Shown here one piece after another: positions 42,090-52,135 of a stretch of 64,000 nt of DNA. A program made the position numbers and the translations under genes. Numbering within the stretch: position 1 is the stretch's first letter; every line of letters starts with the position of its first letter. The notes under the pieces were generated by a model. The model had not been told where the DNA came from, searched no databases, and saw only the letters and a program-made list of their open reading frames with translations. The DNA comes from Deinandra increscens subsp. villosa (lineage: Eukaryota > Streptophyta > Magnoliopsida > Asterales > Asteraceae): NCBI GenBank assembly GCA_039602395.1, contig JBCNJP010000027.1:113128354-113192353 (forward strand), read 5' to 3'.

Positions 42090-43317
42090 CCTGTCTTAGA
42101 CTATCTACAGAATGTCTACATCCCAAAAGGAGAAAAAGATACCAGGGCATTCAGAACCAGAATGGCCAGGTATGTTCTTATAAAAGGAAAGTTGTATAAA
42201 AAATATGTTGCAGGTACATACCTAAGATGCTTGGAAGATGACGAAGCTCAGGAAGTACTTAAAGACATCCATGAAGGAGACTGTGGAAACCATACGGGGG
42301 GCAGGTCTCTAATGTCCAAAATCCTGAGAACAGGCTACTTTTGGCCATCCTTGAGAAAGGACTCCCAGGATTTTGCCCTTTAATGTGATGTTTGCCAGAG
42401 ACACGCTAACATTCCTCACCAACTTGTTGAACCTTTGTATCCTATCCCTGCATCCTGGCCCTTTATGAAGTAGGGAATGGACATCGTGGGAAAGCTACCC
42501 TGAGTGCTAGGAGGAAAAGTCTTTATGTTGGCAATGACTGATTACTTTTCAAAGTGGATAGAGGCTGAAGCATATGTCCAAGTCAGAGAAAAAAGAAGTT
42601 ACCTCATTCATCAAGAGGAATATCATAACAAGATTTGGCAAACCTTCTGAGATAGTGTGTGACAATGGATCTCAATTCATTGGCAAAAGGACTACTGGAT
42701 TCTGTGAGAGTTGGGGGATAAAAATGATAACCTCTACACCGGTGCATCCTCAGGCTAATGGCCAGGCAGAGTCTAGTAATAAGATCATTATCAACAATTT
42801 GAAGAAAAGGCTCCAGGAGAAGAAGGGAAAATGTGCAGAAGAATTACCATTAGCACTGTGGGCTAATAGGACTACATCCAAGAGTGCCACAGGCCAGACT
42901 CCATTTTCCTTGGTCTTTGGTACAGAGGCAGTTATTCCAATAGAAATGGCGGTCCCAACATTCAGGGTTATCAGTCAAACCCAAGATGCAAATAGTGAAT
43001 CCATGGCTGACGTCCTTGATACCGTGGATGAGCTACGAGAACAAGCTGCTTGGAGAAGGGCCGCATATCAACAAAGAATCTCTAAAACCTACAACAAACA
43101 TGTAAGGATCCAAAGATTCAAGGTAAGAGACTTGGTTCTAAGTAAAGCATTTCAGAACACGCCGAATCCAGGGGATGGTAAGTTAGCCCCTAAATGGGAA
43201 GGTCCCTACTTGATTGACACAGAGGCAGGTAAGGGGGCATATTGGCTTGCCAACATGGAAGGTGAACTATTACCAAGACCATGGAATGTGATTCACCTGA
43301 AAGCCTATCTCGTGTAA
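42090..43317 (+). pseudogene. Ty3/gypsy integrase (D), broken in the N-terminal half
   Basis: The H2C2 zinc domain has HEGDCGNHTGG and CDVCQRH, parted by a TAA at about 42381. Stops at about 42472 (TAG for Trp) and 42500, and an extra A at about 42590, break the start of the core. From 42574 to 43317 the frame is open: VCDNGSQFIG, HPQANGQAESSNK, LPLALWANRTTS, GPYLID, ending VIHLKAYLV with its natural stop. This gives the natural C-terminus that A and B lack. Confidence 0.87.
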
Positions 43318-44409
43318 GTTTAGTACCCCAGGTATGTCTCCTAGCTAAGAAATCGTTCAAGATATTTCTCATACATTCTTTATTATTATATGCTTATGTT
43401 TTATGCTTAATTTTATTTTTATCACTACTAACTCTTGTAATCAAGACACTTGAATGGAAATAGGTACATGACCGTGGATGCATGAAGCCAGGGATGTATT
43501 TCTCTTAAGTTAGAGACTGGCCATCTCTCCTCCGTTCAAGGTATCCGGCATACCTTTTAAGGTTTGAGAGGATATTACCTCTCCTACATTTGGGTAATCG
43601 CCTGTAGCACACGACCCCCACCTGTAGCGCACGTTAACCCACATATTGGACCTAGGATTATGGTATCGACATGTGTTAACAACATGGGCGACAACCTCAT
43701 GATTTATGGACATATAGGGGTTCCCTAAGGTTTTTGGTGTTTTCACACCAACATAAGACACACGAGGCAATACCCTAGTTCGCCGGTTCGGCTCAAGGTG
43801 TACCCTAGAATTCGCTAGTACGGCGCCGGGCATGACCCTTGTTCGCCGGATCGGCATCGGGTTTAACCCCAGGATTTTTGGGCTTGGCCCCAGTTATTAA
43901 GATTTATTCCTAACATGTGCAGGATTTATCTAAGTGATTATGACCTAGGATGGCATGGGAATGCCAAATCCTAGGGTTTCGGTATCGGTTACTAACAGCT
44001 TAGGTTGTTACTAAGCATTCCAAAGCATAATTGCACCAAGGATAGGAGAAATCATTTATTTGCACCAGAAGGAGTTCAACATTCAGGGTACACCCTAGGA
44101 TGTAGAAGGTACGACTTATTTTCTTAACCTGTCTATCAGACTTATACGTTTATTTTTGCAGGAAAGATAAAGGCATCACACGAGCATATAAGTAAAAAGC
44201 GGTTATATATAGATAACCTCCCCTTGGTTGTAGCAAAGTGTCCAACCACCTCAGGGTGGTTCAAGTTAAAACCACAAGTATCCAGTCTGTGGGTGGAACA
44301 TTGTAACACATGGAATCAAACCTCCGACAACCATCGCAAAAGAAATATTTAAAAAGTTTCACACAAAACAGGAAAAAGGATAAAGGACCACGGGCTATTG
44401 AACAGTACA
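43318..44409. other. Noncoding spacer between integrase and antisense gene (D)
   Basis: Same position as 474-1667 in A, weakly similar. Contains CCGGCG and CTAGG words and a short TATATATAGATA run. No coding frame. Confidence 0.65.
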
Positions 44410-46147
44410 CGTGGCTGTTGCGTCAGCAGCCCCTGCATCTCTTTCCTTGGTAGTTTATTCCTTGCCTACTTCATCCTTGCCCGCTTCACCTTGCTCCTTA
44501 GCATTCTAGGTCTTGACCTGATCCACCTCCATTTCCGTGCTGGCTCTAGCTGCGACCAAAGCTGAACCTCCTGCATCCTAGGTCTCGTCCAAGTCAAAAG
44601 CCTCAGGAACAGTGTCACCCAACTCTCGCAACTTGATCAGCCACAATCGGTGGTTCCACTTTGAATTCTCGAAATTCAGATACCTGGCCTCCTTTACCAT
44701 TTTAAGCATGGCCTACAGCAAGGATATCAGAGCAGATGCCTTAGATGTCTCAACTTTCTTGGCCATGGCATCTTGGTGATCAGCCTTCGCCTGCACCGGT
44801 TTCTTTTTGTTTTCATCTATAAGCTTCACAACTTTGTCATGAAAGATCTTGGCCTTGGTGGCTTCCTTGTTGGCTTGGGCGATCTTTGCCTTGGCGGAGG
44901 CTTCAGCCTCAGTCGCTCATTTCTCGGCAACAGCTCGCAGGTCCAGAATGTGGGGAGTAGCCTGGTATAAAACGAAATCCAGGGTCAAAATCGATAAAAT
45001 CTATCAGAGCAACACAATGATTACCTGATGGATGAGGGACTCGCTCTCGGTAGCTGAGAGGTCCGAATTTGAACTGGGGGCCGCAAGAGTGATAGGAACA
45101 GCAACATTTGACCCTTTGGTCTTCCTCTTCGTGCCCTAGGCCCTGGATTGTGGGGTCTTGGTGATGGGGGTAGGCTCAATTTTGACGGATCCAAGGATCA
45201 GCAAGTCATCCTTAGTACCAGGGCCGGAGCTTAGAACAGCATCCATCTCCGCAAGGTCAAATTTGGGGGTAACAACTTAGAATAAATCCTTGAATGTCAG
45301 ACAATATACATAAACGAAAAAAACATGCATGATCCAGGGGTACTTACAGCTCGACATACTGGGAGTATGGTAAGAAGCAGCAGAAATCTCGTCACAACGG
45401 AATGAACGTTCAGATTCAGGGATCCTAAAAAATTTCTCCAAATTGGCCTCAGTCTTCTCTTCTTTAGGGCCGGCCTCCAGCAAACTAGGCACTGCATAGA
45501 CAAACATCCAAGGTCAGCAATTCAATAAATACGTATTTTTACCCAAATTTCTATGACAGGCCTTCCTACCCTTAAAAATCCACATATGAGGAAGTTGGTC
45601 ACCCTCTGAGATACTCGAATGCTTTATGAAAAGAATCGACCTCTCCATTCTTCCCGTTGGGTTGCGCCGATTTCGTTTGTTGGTCTTTTGTGAGGGATTT
45701 AAACAAGAAGAGGTACGATCCGTGAGATTGCAATTCATATACCTAAGCCAAGTCTAGTAAACCAATCACGGGCTGGAAAGAATGGTTTAGACGATTGAGG
45801 GTACCCAGGATGTGCCAAACCATGGGAAGGGTTTGGGCATAAGAGAGACTGGTGGCTTCGAAAAACTCGGTGACCAGGCCGGAAAAAGGGTAAGTGAGTC
45901 CGATGCTGAAATGGGCTGCATGGAAGCAAACCCAGGTATGGGACACGAAGTCCGACCTTACCCTTGGGTCGAATGGTCGAATCTCAGCAGAAGGAGGGAG
46001 TAGCCCAGAAGCTTTTACGGTGGCAATGTCGGCATCGCCGAAGCTGTATGCCTCTAACTCAGGGTTTTGTAGGTATTTTTGGTCCAAGAAATCTTTGATT
46101 CCCATAGGGGTAACCGCAGATTCATGACGGATGCGCTTTTTAGTCAT
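44410..46147 (-). pseudogene. Antisense spliced gene of Tat element (D copy, decayed)
   Basis: Exon 1 runs from ATG at 46147 (MTKKRIRHES) to a GTAGGA donor at 45569, 578 nt against 580 in A and B. A stop follows LIGLLDLA-type sequence at 45743, and a frameshift follows. Exon 2 is 45491-45348, exactly 144 nt, with acceptor TATGCAG and donor GTAAGT. Exon 3 is roughly 45277-45026, and exon 4 roughly 44960-44410. The conserved parts are TWVCFHAAHFSIGLTYPFSG and WHILGTLNRLN. The match in exon 2 length and splice sites shows that the gene structure is older than the split between the A/B and D families. Confidence 0.7.
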
Positions 46148-46271
46148 CGTCGGACAGGAAAATTGAAAACTAGAAAAGAGATGTACCTGATCGAAGAACA
46201 CAGTCAGGACAATGAAGACGATGATCGCTTTTCTCTCTAAAGAAGTGTGTAAACTGATTTGGAGAGAGGGC

Positions 46272-46278
46272 TATTTAA
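46272..46278 (-). promoter_or_regulatory. TATA-like box of the antisense gene (D)
   Basis: TTAAATA on the minus strand, 125 bases upstream of ATG 46147, as in A (131). Confidence 0.45.
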
Positions 46279-46435
46279 TGAATGGAAGTTACAGGTGTGA
46301 AAAGACGTGGGTAATGATCGTGGAGGAGCTACTCCTAAATAAGCGGACCTGATTAGAGTAGCTTTGATGAGTCATCGTGATTCAAAAATTCACGGCTGTG
46401 AATTCTTATCCACAAGCTATGAATTTAGGGGCAAT

Positions 46436-46874
46436 TGTTATACCATGGATTCCGGCCTAAATTTTACTAATAATCTTTAACAGGTTTAAACCCCAGGATG
46501 TCATACATCCAGGGACTGCATATTTACTTTGTCTAACCCCAGCATGTACGGTAACCCAACATGCAGGGGCATAGTGACTAACATATTTTATTTCACTTTA
46601 TTTGATCTTTAGTCAGGCACGATGGGTCGAATAACGGTCTAGAAGACTTGGTCAAGAGAAGAAACACGTGCAGAATAAAAGTCTCGCCACCAAACTCGGT
46701 CTAATAACGGCTTGATGCCGTTGGAATAAAGATCCCATGAATCTCAGAATTATAGTTAGGAACTCTATGTATTTTAGACACTGACGAACACTTGTATTTA
46801 CACTCACTCACTTCACAACAGCCGCAATCAATTGTACTCGAACTTATTTTTAGTGGAATAAAGGGCAACATATC
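46436..46874 (+). repeat. 3' LTR of element D, left part
   Basis: It starts TGTTATACC after the tract TTTAGGGGCAAT. It matches the 5' LTR to GGGCAACAT and is then cut by the LTR of J at 46875. The rest should lie to the right of the window. Confidence 0.85.
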
Positions 46875-48716
46875 TGATGTGTCGTAAACACATCTTATTT
46901 TCCGGTGTATTTTGTATAATATTTGAGTCGGTTTTGAATCATTTTTATTTAGTATTTTATATATTTTAGTTATTTGAGTCTTAATGTGTTTTTGAGTCAT
47001 TTTTATATATTTTGGTGTGTGTTTAGTTAATTATTTGACTCGTGCATTTAGTTGTGTCAATGTGCTAAAGTTTGTTCAAATATATTTGCTTGTAGGTTAA
47101 CGTACGAGTCCAAGGGGGTTGGTATGACATTACATCAAAGATGAAGGGCTGAAAGAGTTAATCATGAAAGAAAAAGGGGCTTAGTTTGTAAAATGTGGAA
47201 ATTTAGCATGCTTGCATGCTTAAATCGTGGAGTTGATCAATAGAGGAAGAAAACATGAAAAGATGGTTTGGAATTTGGATGTCATCAAACTCCATGGTAA
47301 CATGGAAAAAATGAAATAAAATAATTTCATTTAGGATTCTTGAATCTTACATGGGTAAATAATACAAGAAAAAATAGTGGGCCGCATGTGCTAACCATGA
47401 CTAGTTTGGGCTTGCGATTTCTTGTGGGCTGCGCAACTAACTTTTGCAATTTACAAACAAATTGGATAAGTCAAGAAGTTACGGGGGATTACGGAAGAGG
47501 GCTTCAGACGGCATTAAAGGGGGGAACGACAGAAAAAGAAAAGAGGAATACGGGCAGAAGCGACGGACGTGAAGAAGAAACAAGAAACAACCAGGTAGCT
47601 AGGTACACACGTCAAAAAGTCAGAATAATTATTAAGCAAGCAGACAGTCTGCTGAATTAATTAAGCTAGCAGGCAGGCTGCTGACTAATTTTTCTTTCTT
47701 TTACGACGATGAACAGTATCTCTGATTACGTCTTGGTTCGTTTTTGTGTTTGTACTATGCTTGGCTAAATTCCTGTTACCACCTAGATCGTTACGATGAC
47801 TTTTTAAGTGTTTGTGATTTCGTTTGACTATTGACAATTTGATTAATGATTGTTTCTATTAAATTCTGCTGATTTCTATTAATTGATGCATATGTGTGCC
47901 TTATTTAGAGTTTTAATTGATAGACAGTACTTGCTTGATCTGCGGAGGTCGTCCGGTTTGGGTTGGATAATTGATTTGTGTGACTGTGTGTTTGTAAATT
48001 AATGTGGTTAGTTATATTAATTAACCATAGGATTGAATATCAATTTCTACTTTGAGTTTGGTGTGCGGCCTTCTAAATAAGCTTAAAAGGATGATAGTTG
48101 TCGGTTAGTTGGGTTGGTTAATGAATTGGGTAGCATTGTCTCAAAAGGAAGTGTCCTAGGAATTTGGTCAATTTACTAGTCCGAGTTAGTTATAGAAATC
48201 AGTGGTAGCTCCTGCTAAGCTTAAGGTGCCTTAGATTAGGTTCGAAGGTGATTAGGTTTAGTTGAGGTAGGACGTACTCAAAAGGTGAACTCCTGTTCGG
48301 GTGTTAGAAACAATTGCTAGGAAGAACTTAAAAGGTGAACTAGCGCCCATCAGAATTGTCATAGTCAGGTGAGGTCATAATCATTAATTAGGATTCCAGG
48401 TTTAGGTGGTGTCATCTCGCATTTGATAGTTTCCTCAAGGTTTGTTCTGCTTTCGGTCATTAGTGTTAGTCAATAGTTAATTCTAAATCTTAAAAACCAA
48501 ATCAATTACTCAGTATTTCCCATTCATTTCCCCTAGGTTAGAGTCTTGTTCATAGTGTCCTTAGGGTTCGATATCCGGTCTTCTGTAGCTATACTGCCCC
48601 CGATAGGTACACTTGCCTTAGGTTCAGTCTGGTTTAGGTATTTTCGGTAAAATTAGGTTTGTCTAGGTCTAGGTCTAGGTTTAGTTAGTAATTTTAGAGT
48701 CGTTCCGAACACATCA
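46875..48716 (+). repeat. 5' LTR of element J (1842 bp)
   Basis: TGATGTGTCG to ACACATCA. The start repeats at 58147. The interior has no ORF that I trust. A short TAGGTC repeat lies at 48660-48685. The five bases before it are ATATC. Confidence 0.85.
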
Positions 48717-48722
48717 AGTTTT

Positions 48723-48740
48723 TGGCGCCGTTGCCGGGGA
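48723..48740 (+). other. Primer binding site of J (tRNA-Asp)
   Basis: TGGCGCCGTTGCCGGGGA, complementary over 18 of 18 bases to the 3' end of plant tRNA-Asp(GTC) as I know it. This is the primer typical of Athila elements. Confidence 0.9.
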
Positions 48741-48917
48741 CACTTGGCAATAGCAAGATTAACTTAGGTCGTGATTAGGAAATTTTGAGTCTTTTTATTT
48801 TCGTGTTTAGAGTTTTAGTTTTTTTTTGTGTCTAGAGTTTTAGGTTAGTTTTTTTTTAGTCTAATTATTTTATTTATTTATTTTGTTTTGTATTTTGTTT
48901 ATTTTGTGTTTTTTGCC

Positions 48918-50177
48918 ATGGCCATAATTGATCTACAGAGCTTCATCGTAAATCTCCAACAATTCTTGGATGATATGGCTACATGGAGTAGATATGATCC
49001 TAGGTTACCTCGAGGCATCGAGGTTGCACAGGAATCTCTTAGGTTGATAAAACGGCTCCAGGAAGAAAACATGCCACGTTGTATGAGTTGCGGTGGACCA
49101 CACCACTACACTGATTATTGTCCGGTTCGTTTAGAGATGTGTAGAGCTATTTGTCAGAGGATCTTTCAAGAGAGAGAGGAAAGAGAAAGGCGTAAAGGGG
49201 AGTCATCAAGGACGGTGTTTGAGGAAATCCGATATCAGGAGACATTAATGCACGCTGAAGTCCCACCTCCGGTTAATCAGGGTATCCAATGGATTTGTGA
49301 TGATGATGAGGGTGTTCTAAACCAATGGACAAATAATAGTTCAACGGACGCCGCTGAGATCACTGAAAAGGAAGATTCAATAGTGGAAGAGAATGATCCG
49401 GAAGATGAAATACAAGAGGATATGGATGAGGAGCTTCCCACGGATGATGACACGGTTGATGAGGATGCGTACTCTTCGGATCCAATTTGGGATTGGTCGG
49501 AGGAAGAGGATAACATTGTATGGGATGATGAGTGTGAGGATGAGATCGCAACGAGTGCAACTATTAATGAGGTAGTTGAGGACTTAGATGAGGAGGTGCT
49601 TCAAAAGGGTGATTCGGATGATTTGTTTGAAGCACAAATGGTAGAAATGTTTGGTGAGGAGTGGACGACGATGTCACCAAAAGAGGTAGACGAGGATCGG
49701 TTTGACCCGGATGGTGATTTGCAAAAGTTTGAAGAGATGTTGTACGGGGTACCGACCATTGAGGGTGAAAACGTCCCACTCGAGGAAGAATTTTGTGAGG
49801 ATAGCGAGGCTCAAACACCAAAGCATGAACCGTACTCAATCTCCATTCGGGACATGCTAAGGTGTAAGGAACCGGTTTTTGAGAAAGAAAATGAGGTGCT
49901 AGAAGACATCCCACTTGGTAGGTTGGCTAGTGATAAGGATGGCCATATGTTTAGTCCAAGTGTGGGGACGTTAGAGGGTTTTAGCTATAAGAATGACCCG
50001 AGGTTAAGCTTCATTGTGATTATTAGGTTGATTCCGGGTAAGTTCAAACATTGGTGGATTGATTGGTTATTAGGTATTATTTTTGGGGTTTGGTTAGTCA
50101 ATGCCTTAGGAATTCTAAACTACTTGATGATTATGGCTCTGGTTAGTAAGAACATTAAGGAGAAGCCACCTGATTGA
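48918..50177 (+). CDS. Gag-like acidic protein with hydrophobic C-terminus (J)
   Basis: 419 codons. I start at the ATG in GCCATGGCC, a strong plant context. The open frame also extends upstream to 48888 but without ATG. Residues 1-45 are helical (DLQSFIVNLQQFLDDMATW). A perfect CX2CX4HX4C zinc knuckle (CMSCGGPHHYTDYC) lies at residues 55-68, followed by a short basic/helical run. Residues about 130-300 are extremely acidic (long Asp/Glu stretches). The last 45 residues hold one or two hydrophobic segments (WWIDWLLGIIFGVWLVNALG) that could cross a membrane. The knuckle and the place after the primer site suggest a Gag relative. The acidic middle and the hydrophobic end are unusual for Gag. It is the only long ORF of J and is intact. 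Confidence 0.7.
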   Translation: MAIIDLQSFIVNLQQFLDDMATWSRYDPRLPRGIEVAQESLRLIKRLQEENMPRCMSCGGPHHYTDYCPVRLEMCRAICQRIFQEREERERRKGESSRTVFEEIRYQETLMHAEVPPPVNQGIQWICDDDEGVLNQWTNNSSTDAAEITEKEDSIVEENDPEDEIQEDMDEELPTDDDTVDEDAYSSDPIWDWSEEEDNIVWDDECEDEIATSATINEVVEDLDEEVLQKGDSDDLFEAQMVEMFGEEWTTMSPKEVDEDRFDPDGDLQKFEEMLYGVPTIEGENVPLEEEFCEDSEAQTPKHEPYSISIRDMLRCKEPVFEKENEVLEDIPLGRLASDKDGHMFSPSVGTLEGFSYKNDPRLSFIVIIRLIPGKFKHWWIDWLLGIIFGVWLVNALGILNYLMIMALVSKNIKEKPPD

Positions 50178-50187
50178 GTTAGCTGAA

Positions 50188-50207
50188 AACTCGGGAAAGC
50201 CCGAGTT
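50188..50207 (+). other. Perfect hairpin just after the J gag-like ORF
   Basis: AACTCGGG (50188-50195), loop AAAG, CCCGAGTT (50200-50207): an 8-bp stem starting 11 bases after the stop codon. There is no T-run behind it. Confidence 0.6.
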
Positions 50208-51061
50208 GTAAATTTATGTAACTTATTTATTTGATTTTGCTTTATTGTGCATTTCGTTTTTTTTTCGTGTTGCGGTTGTGTTTTTCAGTGTTTGCAGGAA
50301 ATTCGGGCATTCAAGATGATGAAGTTGTGTTAGAAGAGTCTAAGTTCCAGGTGAACACGTTTCAACTTGTTTTTTTTATTCTTATTTATTTTTATTTTTC
50401 GTGACTAACTATGGTTTCGTCGAGTCTTTGTGTTTTATTTTGTTGTAGGTTCGATGAAATTCGCATTGGGATGCTCATGGATTACAATGGAGAACCTGCA
50501 GGACCAAGCTCGCCTGTCATTCATCCAAATCACAAATCAGGGGAGTTTGTTCCATTCGTTTTTTACTATTATTATTATTATATTTTTTTTCATTTGCATT
50601 TTTATGTTTCTTTTTATCGTTCGTGTGCTTTTATTTTTAGTTATATTTTTATTTTATTCTCATCACACATCGGGGACAATGTGTCGTTTAAGTGTGGGGA
50701 TGGGAAGTCTTGCGTCTTATTTTTCTTTTTAGTGTCTTAGTTTTTATTTTCGGTGTATTTTTGTCTTGAAATTTTTTTTTTTGAAAAATTTGAATAATTT
50801 GAAAAATGTTCTTGATTTTAGCTGCAACTAAATGGGAAATGATAGTACAACTGGGTGTTCAATGTTCTAATTAATTGTGCTTAATTGTTATATTGTTATT
50901 TAATAATAAATTGCTATAGCTAGTTTTTGATGTATTGGTAGGCCCAGCTGACTAATTAGGCTTAAAAATCCTTATGCATCATATAAAAAAAAATCAATAG
51001 AATGTGCTTAATTGATATGTAAATCATGAAACTTTAGTGGGTTTCCGCCTTAGGTTGATTG
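50208..51061 (+). other. Noncoding interior of J, left of F
   Basis: T-rich, no ORF of note. Contains TTTAAGTGTGGGGATGGGAAG at about 50687-50707, very like the true purine tract of J at 58130. F is inserted at GATTG (51057-51061). Confidence 0.65.
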
Positions 51062-51413
51062 TGTTAGAGCATATTCCTATGCCACGATGTGTCTCGTGTA
51101 TTGTATCTATGTAATGAGAGCAACTGTGTGAGTCTAGTTAGGCTGCGGCGTATCACATGGTCCGCCGGACCAGTTGGTGCTGCGTATCAGTTGATACGCT
51201 GGTTGATACGCCGGTCAGTCTAAGTTACCTATAAATAGGTAGCTTGTGTAGAATGTAGAGGACTCTTGATATATTCTACACTTCTGTGTGTGTTTCTGTG
51301 TGTGTGCTCTCAAGGCTTATTAATACAAATTCCATTTGTATTTACTTGTTTGATCTTATCTTCATCTCATTATCACGTGATTAGCAAACGATCCATCGCT
51401 CCATGATTTTTCA
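51062..51413 (+). repeat. 5' LTR of element F (352 bp)
   Basis: TGTTAGAGC to TTTTTCA. TATAAATA at 51230-51237. Upstream of it (51147-51222) are words such as GGTCCGCCGG, GCGTATCA and GATACGC, the F counterpart of the CCGAAC cluster in E, G and H. Confidence 0.94.
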
Positions 51414-51415
51414 AG

Positions 51416-51427
51416 TGGTATCAGAGC
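51416..51427 (+). other. Primer binding site of F (initiator tRNA-Met)
   Basis: TGGTATCAGAGC, two bases after the LTR. Confidence 0.92.
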
Positions 51428-51648
51428 TATCTGGTTACATTTGCTGATCATATTCTGTGATTTTGGAGATTTTTAGAGAGAAAAAGTGGGTTTTGAAGCA
51501 TTTTTCATCAAATTCTTCCAATTCCGGGTGTTTTCAAGGTTAAAAATGATTTTCGAGCATTCCTGGTAGGTTTTCGCATCTGTGTGAAGCAAATTTCAGT
51601 TCAATTTGTCAAAATTTGCAAAATCAGTCGAAATCTGCATGAAAAACA

Positions 51649-51935
51649 ACTGATCCGCCGGATGAAAAATCTGGTCCGCCGACTGGTCCGCTAGGCAATC
51701 TTCATCAGCTGGTCCGTGGCAGTTATAGCGTATCAGTGTGATCCGCTGGAAAAATTTGGTCCGCCGTATCAATTTTGGTCCGCCGGATCAATCTGATCCG
51801 CTAGTACAATTTTGGTCCGCTGGTTATAAATCTGATCCGCAAGTATATTCTGGTCCGCTGAGATTGATTTGGTCCGCTTTTGATCCGCAGATACAAATTT
51901 GGTCCGTTGAAAGTGTTTTGGTCCGCTGGCAGAAA
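51649..51935 (+). repeat. 5' leader word array of F
   Basis: About 15 copies of G[G/A]TCCG (mostly GGTCCGCTG, GGTCCGCCG, GATCCGC) in 290 bases, at about 20-base spacing. It has the same place and density as the CCGAAC array of E but a different word. Confidence 0.85.
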
Positions 51936-52135
51936 AGTGTTCATCACTAAAACTGCCATAACTTGAAAACCGTAAGGAGTTACGGAACCCAATACCAGTC
52001 AAAACGTTCGTATCGACGTGATCTAGGACGTGTACCAGCCTACGGCCAGTACCGACAAGTTTTGACCCCCTAAATCTGCTTGGAAAGCCTACGTTTTTGA
52101 GTTCGAAGTTTTTGAGGTATCATATTTCGGAAAAT

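Larger units (their letters stand above)
36848..46874 (+). mobile_element. Decayed Tat-lineage gypsy retrotransposon D
   Basis: 5' LTR, primer site, broken gag, protease, RT, two RNase H domains, integrase, spacer, antisense gene and the first 439 bases of the 3' LTR, which is cut by J. It keeps the stretch deleted from B. Many frameshifts and stops, and LTRs that differ by sizeable indels, make it older than B. The sequence left of it is ATTAT (36843-36847); the right duplication lies beyond the window. Confidence 0.92.

Noticed and set aside
47340..47660. Open frame of 106 codons in the J LTR
   Set aside because: No recognisable domain, and position inside an LTR.
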